From assembly GCF_021151785.1 (NCBI RefSeq), contig NZ_JAGKWP010000129.1:1-5559 (forward strand): DNA of 5,559 nt, read 5' to 3'. Every line of letters begins with the position of its first letter. Position 1 is the first letter of the stretch. Positions 1 through 5,519 of this stretch are shown piece by piece. The notes under the pieces are model-generated. The model was not told the DNA's origin. It searched no databases and saw only the letters and a list, made by a program, of their open reading frames with translations. Source of the stretch: Flavobacterium sp. (lineage in GTDB: Bacteria > Bacteroidota > Bacteroidia > Flavobacteriales > Flavobacteriaceae). Both the position numbers and the translations under genes were made by a program.

Positions 1-13
1 TTTTGAATATTGT

Positions 14-616
14 TTAAAGAATGTTTCTAAAAGTTAAATTTATTCTATTGTTTTTAGGCTGTGTTGATTTAGGGAGTTGGTGTTTGTAGTGAGTTTGAGA
101 GCCACTTTTCATTAAAAATAAGCTGCCATGTTCTAGGTTCAAGTCTTGTTTAACATGTGGTAAACGATTGTGTTTCAGTTGAAATTTTCTTGTTTCGCCC
201 AAACTAATCGAAGCTATAAATGGGTCTTTTCCTAATTCTTTTTCATTATCTGCATGCCAACCATTACTATCTTTTTCGTTTCTGTACAAATTTAGTAGCA
301 CAGTGGTAAAATGCAGTTGGGTTTCTTTTTCTAAACAATCTTTGATATAAGTTAACGCCACTGTCCATGGATGGGGTTGCATAATGATCCCTGAGTAACC
401 ATATGGTTTTCCTTCATTTCCATACAAACAAGTTAATCTGGGTTGAGGAACTTTTTTTCCAAAAATGGTAATTTCATCTTGTTGCCAAGGCGTTTCATCG
501 AGTAACTTTTGATACAATTCATTAGCTAAATCTTTGTTGAAAAACTGAGGATAATAAATAAATTCAGCATCTGGTAAATGGAGCCGTACGGGTTCTGATT
601 TGAAAAGATTAAGCAT
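14..616 (-). CDS. AlkB-family Fe(II)/2-oxoglutarate dioxygenase (ALKBH2/3-like alkylation repair protein)
   Basis: This 200-residue protein belongs to the AlkB family, which oxidatively removes alkyl lesions such as 1-methyladenine and 3-methylcytosine from DNA or RNA in the cytoplasm. Visible family signatures are the metal ligands H121 and D123 in the WHAD motif and a distal histidine (most likely H179 in KHQLPK). The C-terminal RINLTFR places R191 and R197 as the expected 2-oxoglutarate and active-site arginines. NLYRNEKDSNGWHAD followed by IASISLGETRKF closely follows the order seen in human ALKBH2, so the fold is complete and not truncated. The start at 616 is the only plausible one, because the next methionine is near residue 79, inside the domain. 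It lies downstream of the transporter gene on the same strand, separated by 32 nt that form a terminator-like hairpin. The family assignment is firm; substrate (DNA or RNA) is inferred. Confidence 0.93.
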   Translation of the reverse strand: MLNLFKSEPVRLHLPDAEFIYYPQFFNKDLANELYQKLLDETPWQQDEITIFGKKVPQPRLTCLYGNEGKPYGYSGIIMQPHPWTVALTYIKDCLEKETQLHFTTVLLNLYRNEKDSNGWHADNEKELGKDPFIASISLGETRKFQLKHNRLPHVKQDLNLEHGSLFLMKSGSQTHYKHQLPKSTQPKNNRINLTFRNIL

Positions 617-642
617 AAAAAAAGCGATGTTAATACACCGCT
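617..642 (-). terminator. Terminator-like hairpin between transporter gene and alkB-like gene
   Basis: Read on the minus strand, AGCGGTGT, loop ATTA and ACATCGCT form an 8-bp stem (one G-U pair), followed by a run of seven T (617-623, the first closing the stem). This is the expected shape of an intrinsic terminator for the transporter gene that stops at 649. It is unusual because the T-tract ends exactly where the dioxygenase ATG begins (614-616), so the hairpin also occupies that gene's translation initiation region. It may be a full terminator, a leaky one, or an element controlling access to the start codon. Confidence 0.75.
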
Positions 643-648
643 AATTTA

Positions 649-1542
649 TTATTTTTTATTGAATTTAATATTCATGATGACTATTGCCATAATGATTAAT
701 ATAATGCCAATCCATTGTAAAGCGACCACTTGTTCGTTCAATATCATAAATGCCATCATAACAGAAACCGGTAGTTCTAACGAAGATACAATACTGCCTA
801 AGCCAAGTCCTGTATGAGGAAAACCTGCATTCATTAATAGAGGAGGTATAATTGTTCCAAAAAGGGCTAAGAAAATACCATAATCTTTAAATATATTTAA
901 ATTAAAAGGGGTTACTTGAGTTGCAATTGAAAATCCAAATACAATAACAGCACCTCCTAAAAGCATATATAAGCTTCTTTGAGCGGATGAAACTCCTAGG
1001 GCAATTTTATTAGCTGTGAACATAGTTGTAGTGAATGAAGCCGCTGCTAACATGCCCCAAACGATTCCTCTCCAATCTAATTCTATTTCGCTTTTTAGGA
1101 TATTAGTTGCTAAAATCGTTCCAACTAGTACAATACCTACTGAAATTATTTTTTGTAATGATGGTGCTTTTTTATCTAGAAACCATTCTAATAATACACC
1201 CATCCAAACGGTTTGCATTAAAAGAACAATAGCAATGGAAACATTAATGTATTTTACACATAAGTAATAAAAAACACTTGTCATACCAAGTGAAGTACCA
1301 GCTAACATCAATTGTAATATATTCATAGATGTTGCTTTAATAGTAGGCGTATTAAATCTGAATTTTTGAAATATATTAATTAATAAAACACCTAAAATTC
1401 CATAGATGAATTGTGAGGATGTAACTTCAGCAGTGGTAAATCCATCTTTGTAGGCTAATTTAACAAAAGTAGCCAACATCCCATAGCTAGTAGCGCCAAG
1501 GCCTACTAAAAAAACTCCTTTAATCATATTGTTTTTCAACAT
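649..1542 (-). CDS. EamA/DMT-superfamily transporter, 10 membrane segments
   Basis: This is a 297-residue inner-membrane protein of the drug/metabolite transporter superfamily (EamA type, RhaT/YdcZ-like). Hydrophobic stretches fall at about residues 8-28, 40-57, 73-95, 98-122, 130-147, 157-178, 188-207, 219-240, 244-266 and 272-291, giving the usual ten helices as two five-helix EamA repeats. Near the C-terminus of the second repeat, SLELPVSVMMAFMILNE matches the family's conserved E-P-V...L.E pattern before the last helix. The substrate cannot be read from sequence; members export amino acids, metabolites or drugs. The start at 1542 is preferred because a -7 element lies about 25 nt upstream; an in-frame Met at residue 6 is an alternative. 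Its 3' end is followed by a terminator-like hairpin and the AlkB-like gene. The sequence looks intact. Confidence 0.9.
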   Translation of the reverse strand: MLKNNMIKGVFLVGLGATSYGMLATFVKLAYKDGFTTAEVTSSQFIYGILGVLLINIFQKFRFNTPTIKATSMNILQLMLAGTSLGMTSVFYYLCVKYINVSIAIVLLMQTVWMGVLLEWFLDKKAPSLQKIISVGIVLVGTILATNILKSEIELDWRGIVWGMLAAASFTTTMFTANKIALGVSSAQRSLYMLLGGAVIVFGFSIATQVTPFNLNIFKDYGIFLALFGTIIPPLLMNAGFPHTGLGLGSIVSSLELPVSVMMAFMILNEQVVALQWIGIILIIMAIVIMNIKFNKK

Positions 1543-1566
1543 AGTTTCTAATTTTTAAAAAGCCGG

Positions 1567-1574
1567 CAAAGATA
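1567..1574 (-). promoter_or_regulatory. Bacteroidota -7 promoter element for the transporter gene
   Basis: The minus strand reads TATCTTTG, a perfect match to the Bacteroidota -7 consensus TAnnTTTG. Its 3' edge is 24 nt before the transporter ATG, implying a short 5' UTR of roughly 15-20 nt. No good TTG (-33) element is visible at the expected distance upstream, so promoter strength is uncertain. Confidence 0.6.
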
Positions 1575-1605
1575 GAAAAAATGTTTAATATACCGGTTTT
1601 TAGGT

Positions 1606-1643
1606 AAAAAAATAACGATAGCTATCATGGATAAACTATCGTT
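1606..1643 (-). terminator. Intrinsic terminator downstream of the lipoprotein gene
   Basis: On the minus strand AACGATAG (1643-1636) pairs with CTATCGTT (1621-1614) as an 8-bp stem. TATC and GATA can add four more inner pairs across a small internal loop, leaving a CAT loop. One A and then seven T (1612-1606) follow, the normal form of a factor-independent terminator. It lies 67 nt beyond the lipoprotein's displaced-frame stop at 1710 and upstream of the transporter promoter, so it insulates the two genes. Confidence 0.75.
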
Positions 1644-1671
1644 TAAATAAATGTGATTTTATGAACTAAGA

Positions 1672-1708
1672 TTCTAATTCTGCATAAAAATGGTTAGTAG
1701 AATTAGAA
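1672..1708. repeat. 10-bp inverted repeat just after the frame-restored lipoprotein stop
   Basis: TTCTAATTCT (1672-1681) and AGAATTAGAA (1699-1708) are perfect inverted arms separated by 17 nt. The right arm begins one base from the stop codon at 1710-1712. In the minus-strand transcript this would be a 3' stem-loop. There is no T-tract behind it, so it is more likely an mRNA 3'-end stabilising or pausing hairpin than a terminator; the T-tract hairpin at 1606-1643 follows. Its position supports 1710, rather than 1820, as the ancestral gene end. Confidence 0.55.
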
Positions 1709-1709
1709 A

Positions 1710-1856
1710 CTATAATGTAATAGCAAATACCTGTCCATTAGCGTGTGTATAGGTTGCCTGATTGTCACAAGTGTTATTGCCATAATCTAAGGTACCATTT
1801 AAATAGGTTCCTTGTAAATTCAATGTTCCTTGTGAAATATAGTTGCAATTAAATTT
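1710..1856 (-). pseudogene. Displaced-frame C-terminal tail of the lipoprotein (48 codons)
   Basis: In the -1 frame relative to the lipoprotein ORF, translation starting in the A-run at 1854-1859 gives 48 residues beginning KFNCNYISQGTLNLQG and ending ANGQVFAITL before a TAG stop at 1710-1712. The tail has the same Thr/Asn/Gly-rich beta-strand composition as the upstream protein. It contains a C-x25-C pair whose spacing and ending (NNTC ... AITL) mirror GSGC ... TITL in the upstream part. This strongly suggests it is the true C-terminus, cut off by a one-base change in the A-run (six A here; seven would restore the frame). The restored protein would be 275 residues. I cannot distinguish a real mutation from a sequencing error or ribosomal slippage. 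Confidence 0.75.
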
Positions 1857-2536
1857 TTTATTAAAGGGGTTAGTACAGTAGCGGTTAAAGATGAACCATT
1901 AGGTCTGTTTACCGTATGAGTTCCAGCTAAAATTTCATAAACATTATCAGCTAAAATTAAAGTTGAAACACCTTCAATTTGTCTTACAGTTCTAGTGCCA
2001 GAATGTGTAAAAACAGCTCCATTAGCAAATGTTATTTGTCCATTTGAAATACTTCTCGTCCATTGTGGTATTGAAGGGTTGGTGGTTTGATTAGTATAAG
2101 TAACTGTTCCTTCAATTTTAGTTCCATTGATGTAATAATTGTCTCTTGCAATCGTCATTACACTTCCAGTAGATAATAAATAATTTGACAATGTAATAGT
2201 AAGCGTGCCAGAGCGTGTAATACCATTTAAAGTACATCCTGAGCCAAAACTTACTGTAAAAATTTTAGGAAATTGACCAGGAGTAGTATTGTTCACCGAT
2301 ACAGTAGCACAAGAAGCCAAAGCATGTGTTTCACTTGTACGGTTGGAATAACTGCTATAATTTTGTGAAAGATCTAAGCCATAATTAAAATCCATTTCAC
2401 TTGAAAAATCAGCAACAGCATTAGCTGTAACTAAGTCTTTGTCTGTTTCGGTCTTTGTTGTTGTATTGTCTTCTTTATTGCAAGATAAAAGTAGAACAGA
2501 TACTAAAAAAGGAAAGTATAATTTTAAGTTTTTCAT
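1820..2536 (-). CDS. Flavobacterial outer-membrane lipoprotein, frameshifted near the C-terminus
   Basis: The open frame encodes 238 residues with a type II signal peptide: a hydrophobic stretch at residues 6-18 and a lipobox LLSC with the lipidated Cys at 19. The residues after it, NKED, fit the K-(D/E)2 lipoprotein export signal described in Bacteroidota, so surface exposure is plausible. A low-complexity T/K/D-rich linker (about 22-40) follows, then a Thr/Ser/Asn/Gly-rich, beta-rich region with cysteines at 76 and 101. The overall pattern resembles uncharacterised flavobacterial lipoproteins; I know of no function. The last 11 residues (NLIATIFHKEH) look unlike the rest and arise after a six-A run at 1854-1859, while the sensible continuation lies in the -1 frame down to 1710. 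The gene may be a recent pseudogene, a sequencing artefact or a slippage product. I could not see a convincing promoter upstream. Confidence 0.8.
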   Translation of the reverse strand: MKNLKLYFPFLVSVLLLSCNKEDNTTTKTETDKDLVTANAVADFSSEMDFNYGLDLSQNYSSYSNRTSETHALASCATVSVNNTTPGQFPKIFTVSFGSGCTLNGITRSGTLTITLSNYLLSTGSVMTIARDNYYINGTKIEGTVTYTNQTTNPSIPQWTRSISNGQITFANGAVFTHSGTRTVRQIEGVSTLILADNVYEILAGTHTVNRPNGSSLTATVLTPLIKNLIATIFHKEH

Positions 2537-2575
2537 GGTAAAAGTTTTTTCGTTGTGACATATGACTATAGTTTG

Positions 2576-2604
2576 ATTAAAAGGTTTAATGAGGCGCTTT
2601 TAAT
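2576..2604. repeat. 8-bp inverted repeat in the lipoprotein/csp intergenic region
   Basis: ATTAAAAG (2576-2583) and CTTTTAAT (2597-2604) are perfect inverted arms with a 13-nt spacer containing GAGGCG, a GC-rich patch in AT-rich DNA. It lies 40-68 nt upstream of the lipoprotein start and about 45 nt upstream of the csp promoter. It could be a regulator-binding site or a 5' UTR hairpin of the lipoprotein mRNA. In DNA this AT-rich, chance is a real alternative. Confidence 0.3.
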
Positions 2605-2648
2605 AGTTAATGTTTAATTTAAATCTAAATAATTGTAAATAAATTAGT

Positions 2649-2675
2649 TTGCTAAATTAATTGTTGTATCTTTGC
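2649..2675 (+). promoter_or_regulatory. Promoter of the cold-shock gene pair
   Basis: TATCTTTGC at 2667-2675 is a perfect match to the Bacteroidota -7 element TAnnTTTG. The nearest upstream TTG (2649-2651) is separated by only 15 nt, shorter than the usual -33/-7 spacing, so the -33 assignment is weaker than the -7. Transcription would begin near 2680-2683, giving a leader of about 180 nt before the first cold-shock ORF. Confidence 0.65.
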
Positions 2676-2681
2676 GTCATA

Positions 2682-2862
2682 ATTATAGGTTACTGCCTTT
2701 GCCTTTTCTGACGTAGTTTAAAGTCAAATTTCTCCTTTCTCAGTTTTCGCTTTTTCAGCCACCCGAGTATTACCACTTTTTTAGTGTTTAAGTCTTTCTT
2801 TTAAAGTTAGATTTCGTTGTACAATAATTATTTTTTGAAATTTAATTTTAAACAGAATATAT
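2682..2862 (+). promoter_or_regulatory. Long pyrimidine-rich 5' leader of the csp genes (candidate thermo-responsive UTR)
   Basis: Between the promoter and the first cold-shock ATG lie about 180 nt with no ATG on the plus strand, rich in C/T tracts such as TTTCTCCTTTCTC. Possible short pairings are TGAC/GTCA around 2710-2727 and GGT-TA-CTG (2688-2695) with CAG-CC-ACC (2756-2763). The segment AGTATTACC (2767-2775) competes for the same bases. Long structured leaders that refold with temperature are established for enterobacterial cspA mRNAs; that this leader acts the same way is inference from its length and position. No Shine-Dalgarno precedes the start, as is normal for this phylum. Confidence 0.45.
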
Positions 2863-3282
2863 ATGGCAGATTCTTTTTCTAAAAAAGAAGGAAACAAAAA
2901 AAAAGCTAAGAAAAAACAAGACAAAGCACTTAGAAGAGAAGATAGAAAAGTAAATAACAATAAAGGTAAGAGTTTAGAAGACATGCTTATTTATGTAGAT
3001 AAAAATGGAAATTTTACCTCAATACCTCCCCATCTACAGTCAGAGGATGATTTAATCGAAAGAAATAATACGTCTAAGGAAACTTCTGAAATTCATAGTG
3101 GAATGATCAACTTTTTACATGAAAAAGGATATGGTTTTATTACGGAAGACAAAACTCGCGATTCGTTATTCTTTAACTATGATGTGACTACTTTTCCATT
3201 TAAGAAAAACGATAAAGTGACTTTTAAAAAAGAGGTAAGTTTAAAAGGCTTTAAGGCCACCCACATAATAAAAAAAAAATAA
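2863..3282 (+). CDS. Cold-shock-domain protein with Lys-rich N-terminal extension
   Basis: This 139-residue protein has three parts. Residues 7-36 are a highly basic, probably disordered segment (KKKAKKKQDKALRREDRK). Residues 37-57 contain SLEDMLIYVDKNGNFTSIPP, a short conserved element of Bacteroidota proteins of this type. Residues 79-137 form a cold-shock OB-fold domain expected to bind single-stranded RNA. RNP1 is clear (KGYGFI, 88-93). RNP2 is degenerate: SLFFNYD at 101-107 replaces the canonical (S/D)-I-F-V-H, losing the histidine. The first strand is also altered (GMINFLH for GKVKWFN). The basic tail may supply part of the RNA affinity. It is the first gene of a two-gene unit with the small csp 16 nt downstream and is preceded by a long leader. 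The role as an RNA chaperone is inferred from the family. Confidence 0.88.
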   Translation: MADSFSKKEGNKKKAKKKQDKALRREDRKVNNNKGKSLEDMLIYVDKNGNFTSIPPHLQSEDDLIERNNTSKETSEIHSGMINFLHEKGYGFITEDKTRDSLFFNYDVTTFPFKKNDKVTFKKEVSLKGFKATHIIKKK

Positions 3283-3298
3283 TTTTAATTAATACATA

Positions 3299-3490
3299 AT
3301 GCAAGAAGGTAAAGTAAAGTTTTTTAATGAGTCAAAAGGTTTTGGATTCATTACACAATTAGACGGAGGACAAGATATTTTTGTTCACGCAACAGGATTA
3401 ATCGATAACGTTTCAGAAGATGATACTGTTATTTTTGAAGTTGAAAATACACCAAAAGGATTAACGGCTATAAATGTAAAGAGAAAATAA
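3299..3490 (+). CDS. CspA-type cold-shock protein
   Basis: This is a 63-residue, single-domain cold-shock protein of normal length. The first strand is GKVKFFN (F replacing the usual W), RNP1 is KGFGFI (13-18) and RNP2 is DIFVHA (26-31). The sequence then runs through a typical TVIFEVE strand to TPKGLTAINVKRK. It is expected to bind single-stranded RNA or DNA in the cytoplasm and melt secondary structure, especially at low temperature. The ATG at 3299 lies 16 nt after the upstream cold-shock-domain gene with no promoter-like element between them, so co-transcription is likely. A strong intrinsic terminator follows within 25 nt. All canonical nucleic-acid-binding aromatics are present, in contrast to its neighbour. 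Symbol left blank because bacteria carry several paralogues (cspA/B/C and others). Confidence 0.95.
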   Translation: MQEGKVKFFNESKGFGFITQLDGGQDIFVHATGLIDNVSEDDTVIFEVENTPKGLTAINVKRK

Positions 3491-3513
3491 TTTCTTTTTT
3501 TGATTTGTTTGAG

Positions 3514-3542
3514 AAGCTACTATAATTTTAGTAGCTTTTTTT
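3514..3542 (+). terminator. Intrinsic terminator of the csp pair
   Basis: AAGCTACTA (3514-3522) pairs perfectly with TAGTAGCTT (3529-3537) around a TAATTT loop, giving nine pairs. A run of seven T (3536-3542) begins in the last bases of the stem. It starts 24 nt after the cold-shock stop codon. There is no matching T-tract on the other strand, so it acts on the plus strand only. Confidence 0.88.
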
Positions 3543-3578
3543 ATTGAACATTGAAGTACAAAATTAAATCCTTTACTC

Positions 3579-3613
3579 AAAAAAAATCCTGACTAGTTTT
3601 TACTAATCAGGAT
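3579..3613 (-). terminator. Intrinsic terminator of htpG
   Basis: On the minus strand ATCCTGATTAGT, loop AAAA and ACTAGTCAGGAT form a 12-pair stem in which the only non-Watson-Crick position is a G-U pair. Eight T follow (3586-3579, the first pairing in the stem). It begins 22 nt beyond the htpG stop. The G-U pair becomes an A-C mismatch on the opposite strand, so orientation favours htpG, although the hairpin could weakly back up the csp terminator. Confidence 0.88.
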
Positions 3614-3635
3614 ATTGTTTTAATAAATACTAAAC

Positions 3636-5519
3636 CTATTTTAAGGCTTCAAAACTTTTTTTAACAAAAGCGGTTAATTCTTCCCCTTTTAGTAATCCTT
3701 GAGAAAGTTTAGCTATATCTAAGGCTTGTTTTACCAGTTCTTTTTGAACCTCTTCACTACTATTTAAAATAGAAGTAGCTAATTCAGAATTGGTATTCAC
3801 AACTAAATTAAACATATCTGGGAAATTACCCATTCCAAACATACCGCCGCCGCCAGTCTGACTCATTTCTTTCATTCTTCTCATAAATTCAGGTTGTGTT
3901 ATGATGAAAGGAGCTGCAGTGCTATCTAGAGCTTCCATTTGAACGGTATAATTTTCTTTAGGAACAGAGGCTTCAATAGTAGCTTTTAATTTTTCTTTTT
4001 CTTCATCCGTTAATTTAGAGATGGCCTCTTCGTCTTTTTGAATTAATTTATCAATGTGATCTGAATCAACGCGTGCAAAAGTTAAATTTTCATTATCAGT
4101 TTCTAATTTTTGTATTAAATGTGATACAATTGGAGAGTCTAATAATAATACTTGATATCCTTTTTCTTTAGCATGAGCAATGTAACTATGTTGAGCCTCT
4201 TTATTTGAAGCATATAATACAACTAACTTACCATTTTTATCTGTTTGAGTAGAAGAAATGGCTTCTTTTAATTCTGCCAAGGTGTAATATTTGTCATCTG
4301 TGGTTGGATATAAAACAAAATCTCCTGCTTTCTCATAAAACTTGGGTTCAGATAGCATTCCATATTCCAATACAATTTTAATATCGTTCCATTTTTTTTC
4401 AAAATCTTCACGATTTTCGTTGAATAAAGATTTTAATTTATCTGAAACTTTTCTAGTAATGTAATTTGAAATTTTCTTTACATTTCCATCGGCTTGAAGG
4501 TAAGAACGCGACACATTTAATGGAATATCAGGAGAGTCTACCACTCCTTTTAACATCATTAAAAATTCAGGTACAATGCCTTCTACATTATCAGTTACGA
4601 ATACCTGATTTTGGTACAATTGAATTTTGTCTTTTTGAATTTGTAAGTCAGAACTTAATTTAGGGAAATACAAAATACCAGTCAAGTTAAATGGATAATC
4701 AACATTTAAATGAATGTTGAATAAAGGTTCGTCAAATTGCATAGGATACAATTCACGGTAGAAATTTTTGTAATCTTCCTCGGTCAGTTCACTTGGTTGT
4801 TTTGTCCATGCAGGATTCGGATTATTGATAATGTTATCAACATCTATGTATTCAGTCTTGTAGTCTTCTCCAGCATCTTCTGGTTTTGGAAGGGCTTCTT
4901 TTTTTGTTCCAAATTTAATTGGAACTGGCATGAATTTGTTATATTTAGTTAACAATTCACGAATCTTAGATTCTTCTAGAAAATCAAGTGAATCTTCAGC
5001 TACGTGTAAAATGATTTCAGTACCTCTCTCTGTTTTCGCATGAGGCTCAAGAGTAAATTCAGGACTGCCATCACATGTCCAGTGTGCTGCAGGTTCATCT
5101 TTAAACGATTTGGTAACAATTTCTACTTTTTCGGCCACCATAAAAGCCGAGTAAAAACCTAATCCGAAGTGGCCTATAATCCCAGCATCTTTAGCTGAAT
5201 CTTTGTATTTGTTTAAAAATTCTTCTGCTCCTGAAAAAGCCACTTGATTAATGTATTTTTCTACTTCATCAGCAGTCATTCCTAAACCTTGGTCAATGAT
5301 ATGGATTTTTTTATTTTCCTTATCTATTTTTACTTCAATAATAGGATTGCCATATTCTACTTTAGCTTCGCCAATAGAGGTTAGGTGTTTTAATTTTAAA
5401 GTTGCATCAGTTGCATTGGAGACTAACTCACGAAGAAAAATTTCGTGATCACTATACAAGAATTTTTTAATCAAGGGGAAGATGTTCTCTACCGAAACAT
5501 TAATTTTTCCTGTTGCCAT
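3636..5519 (-). CDS. htpG: Chaperone HtpG (bacterial Hsp90)
   Basis: This is a full-length, 627-residue ATP-dependent cytosolic chaperone that acts as a homodimer, folding and remodelling client proteins with the DnaK system. The N-terminal GHKL ATPase shows E31 and N35 (ELVSNATDA), DQGLGM (76-81), the lid-region GHFGLGFYSAF (116-126) and GTEII (166-170). The middle domain contains the conserved NVSRSYLQ (335-342), with R338 the expected catalytic arginine contacting ATP. The C-terminal dimerisation domain spans about residues 500-627. It includes a Gly/Met-rich stretch (TGGGGMFGMGN, 555-565) that I take to be a Bacteroidota-type insertion. There is no eukaryotic-type MEEVD tail. The start MATGKINVSVENIFPL is as expected for Bacteroidota homologues. 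The 40 nt upstream within the window show no clear promoter. It is convergent with the csp genes and has its own terminator. Confidence 0.98.
   Translation of the reverse strand: MATGKINVSVENIFPLIKKFLYSDHEIFLRELVSNATDATLKLKHLTSIGEAKVEYGNPIIEVKIDKENKKIHIIDQGLGMTADEVEKYINQVAFSGAEEFLNKYKDSAKDAGIIGHFGLGFYSAFMVAEKVEIVTKSFKDEPAAHWTCDGSPEFTLEPHAKTERGTEIILHVAEDSLDFLEESKIRELLTKYNKFMPVPIKFGTKKEALPKPEDAGEDYKTEYIDVDNIINNPNPAWTKQPSELTEEDYKNFYRELYPMQFDEPLFNIHLNVDYPFNLTGILYFPKLSSDLQIQKDKIQLYQNQVFVTDNVEGIVPEFLMMLKGVVDSPDIPLNVSRSYLQADGNVKKISNYITRKVSDKLKSLFNENREDFEKKWNDIKIVLEYGMLSEPKFYEKAGDFVLYPTTDDKYYTLAELKEAISSTQTDKNGKLVVLYASNKEAQHSYIAHAKEKGYQVLLLDSPIVSHLIQKLETDNENLTFARVDSDHIDKLIQKDEEAISKLTDEEKEKLKATIEASVPKENYTVQMEALDSTAAPFIITQPEFMRRMKEMSQTGGGGMFGMGNFPDMFNLVVNTNSELATSILNSSEEVQKELVKQALDIAKLSQGLLKGEELTAFVKKSFEALK

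Noticed and set aside
1016..1267. A plus-strand open frame inside the transporter gene.
   Set aside because: It is wholly antisense to a well-supported membrane protein and shows no domain or promoter.
2781..2984. A 67-codon minus-strand open frame with a hydrophobic N-terminal half, antisense to the csp leader and the Lys-rich part of the first csp gene.
   Set aside because: Its Leu/Phe-rich composition simply mirrors the poly-Lys coding sequence and pyrimidine-rich leader on the other strand; there is no recognisable domain and it overlaps a clear gene.
3822..3857. Gly/Met-rich stretch in HtpG (residues 555-565), considered as a novel insertion or metal-binding motif.
   Set aside because: From memory, similar Gly/Met-rich segments are common in Bacteroidota HtpG proteins, so it is not treated as unusual here.
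4466..5448. Three plus-strand open frames (4466-4663, 4737-4952, 5251-5448) inside htpG.
   Set aside because: They are antisense shadows of conserved HtpG coding sequence with no independent signals.
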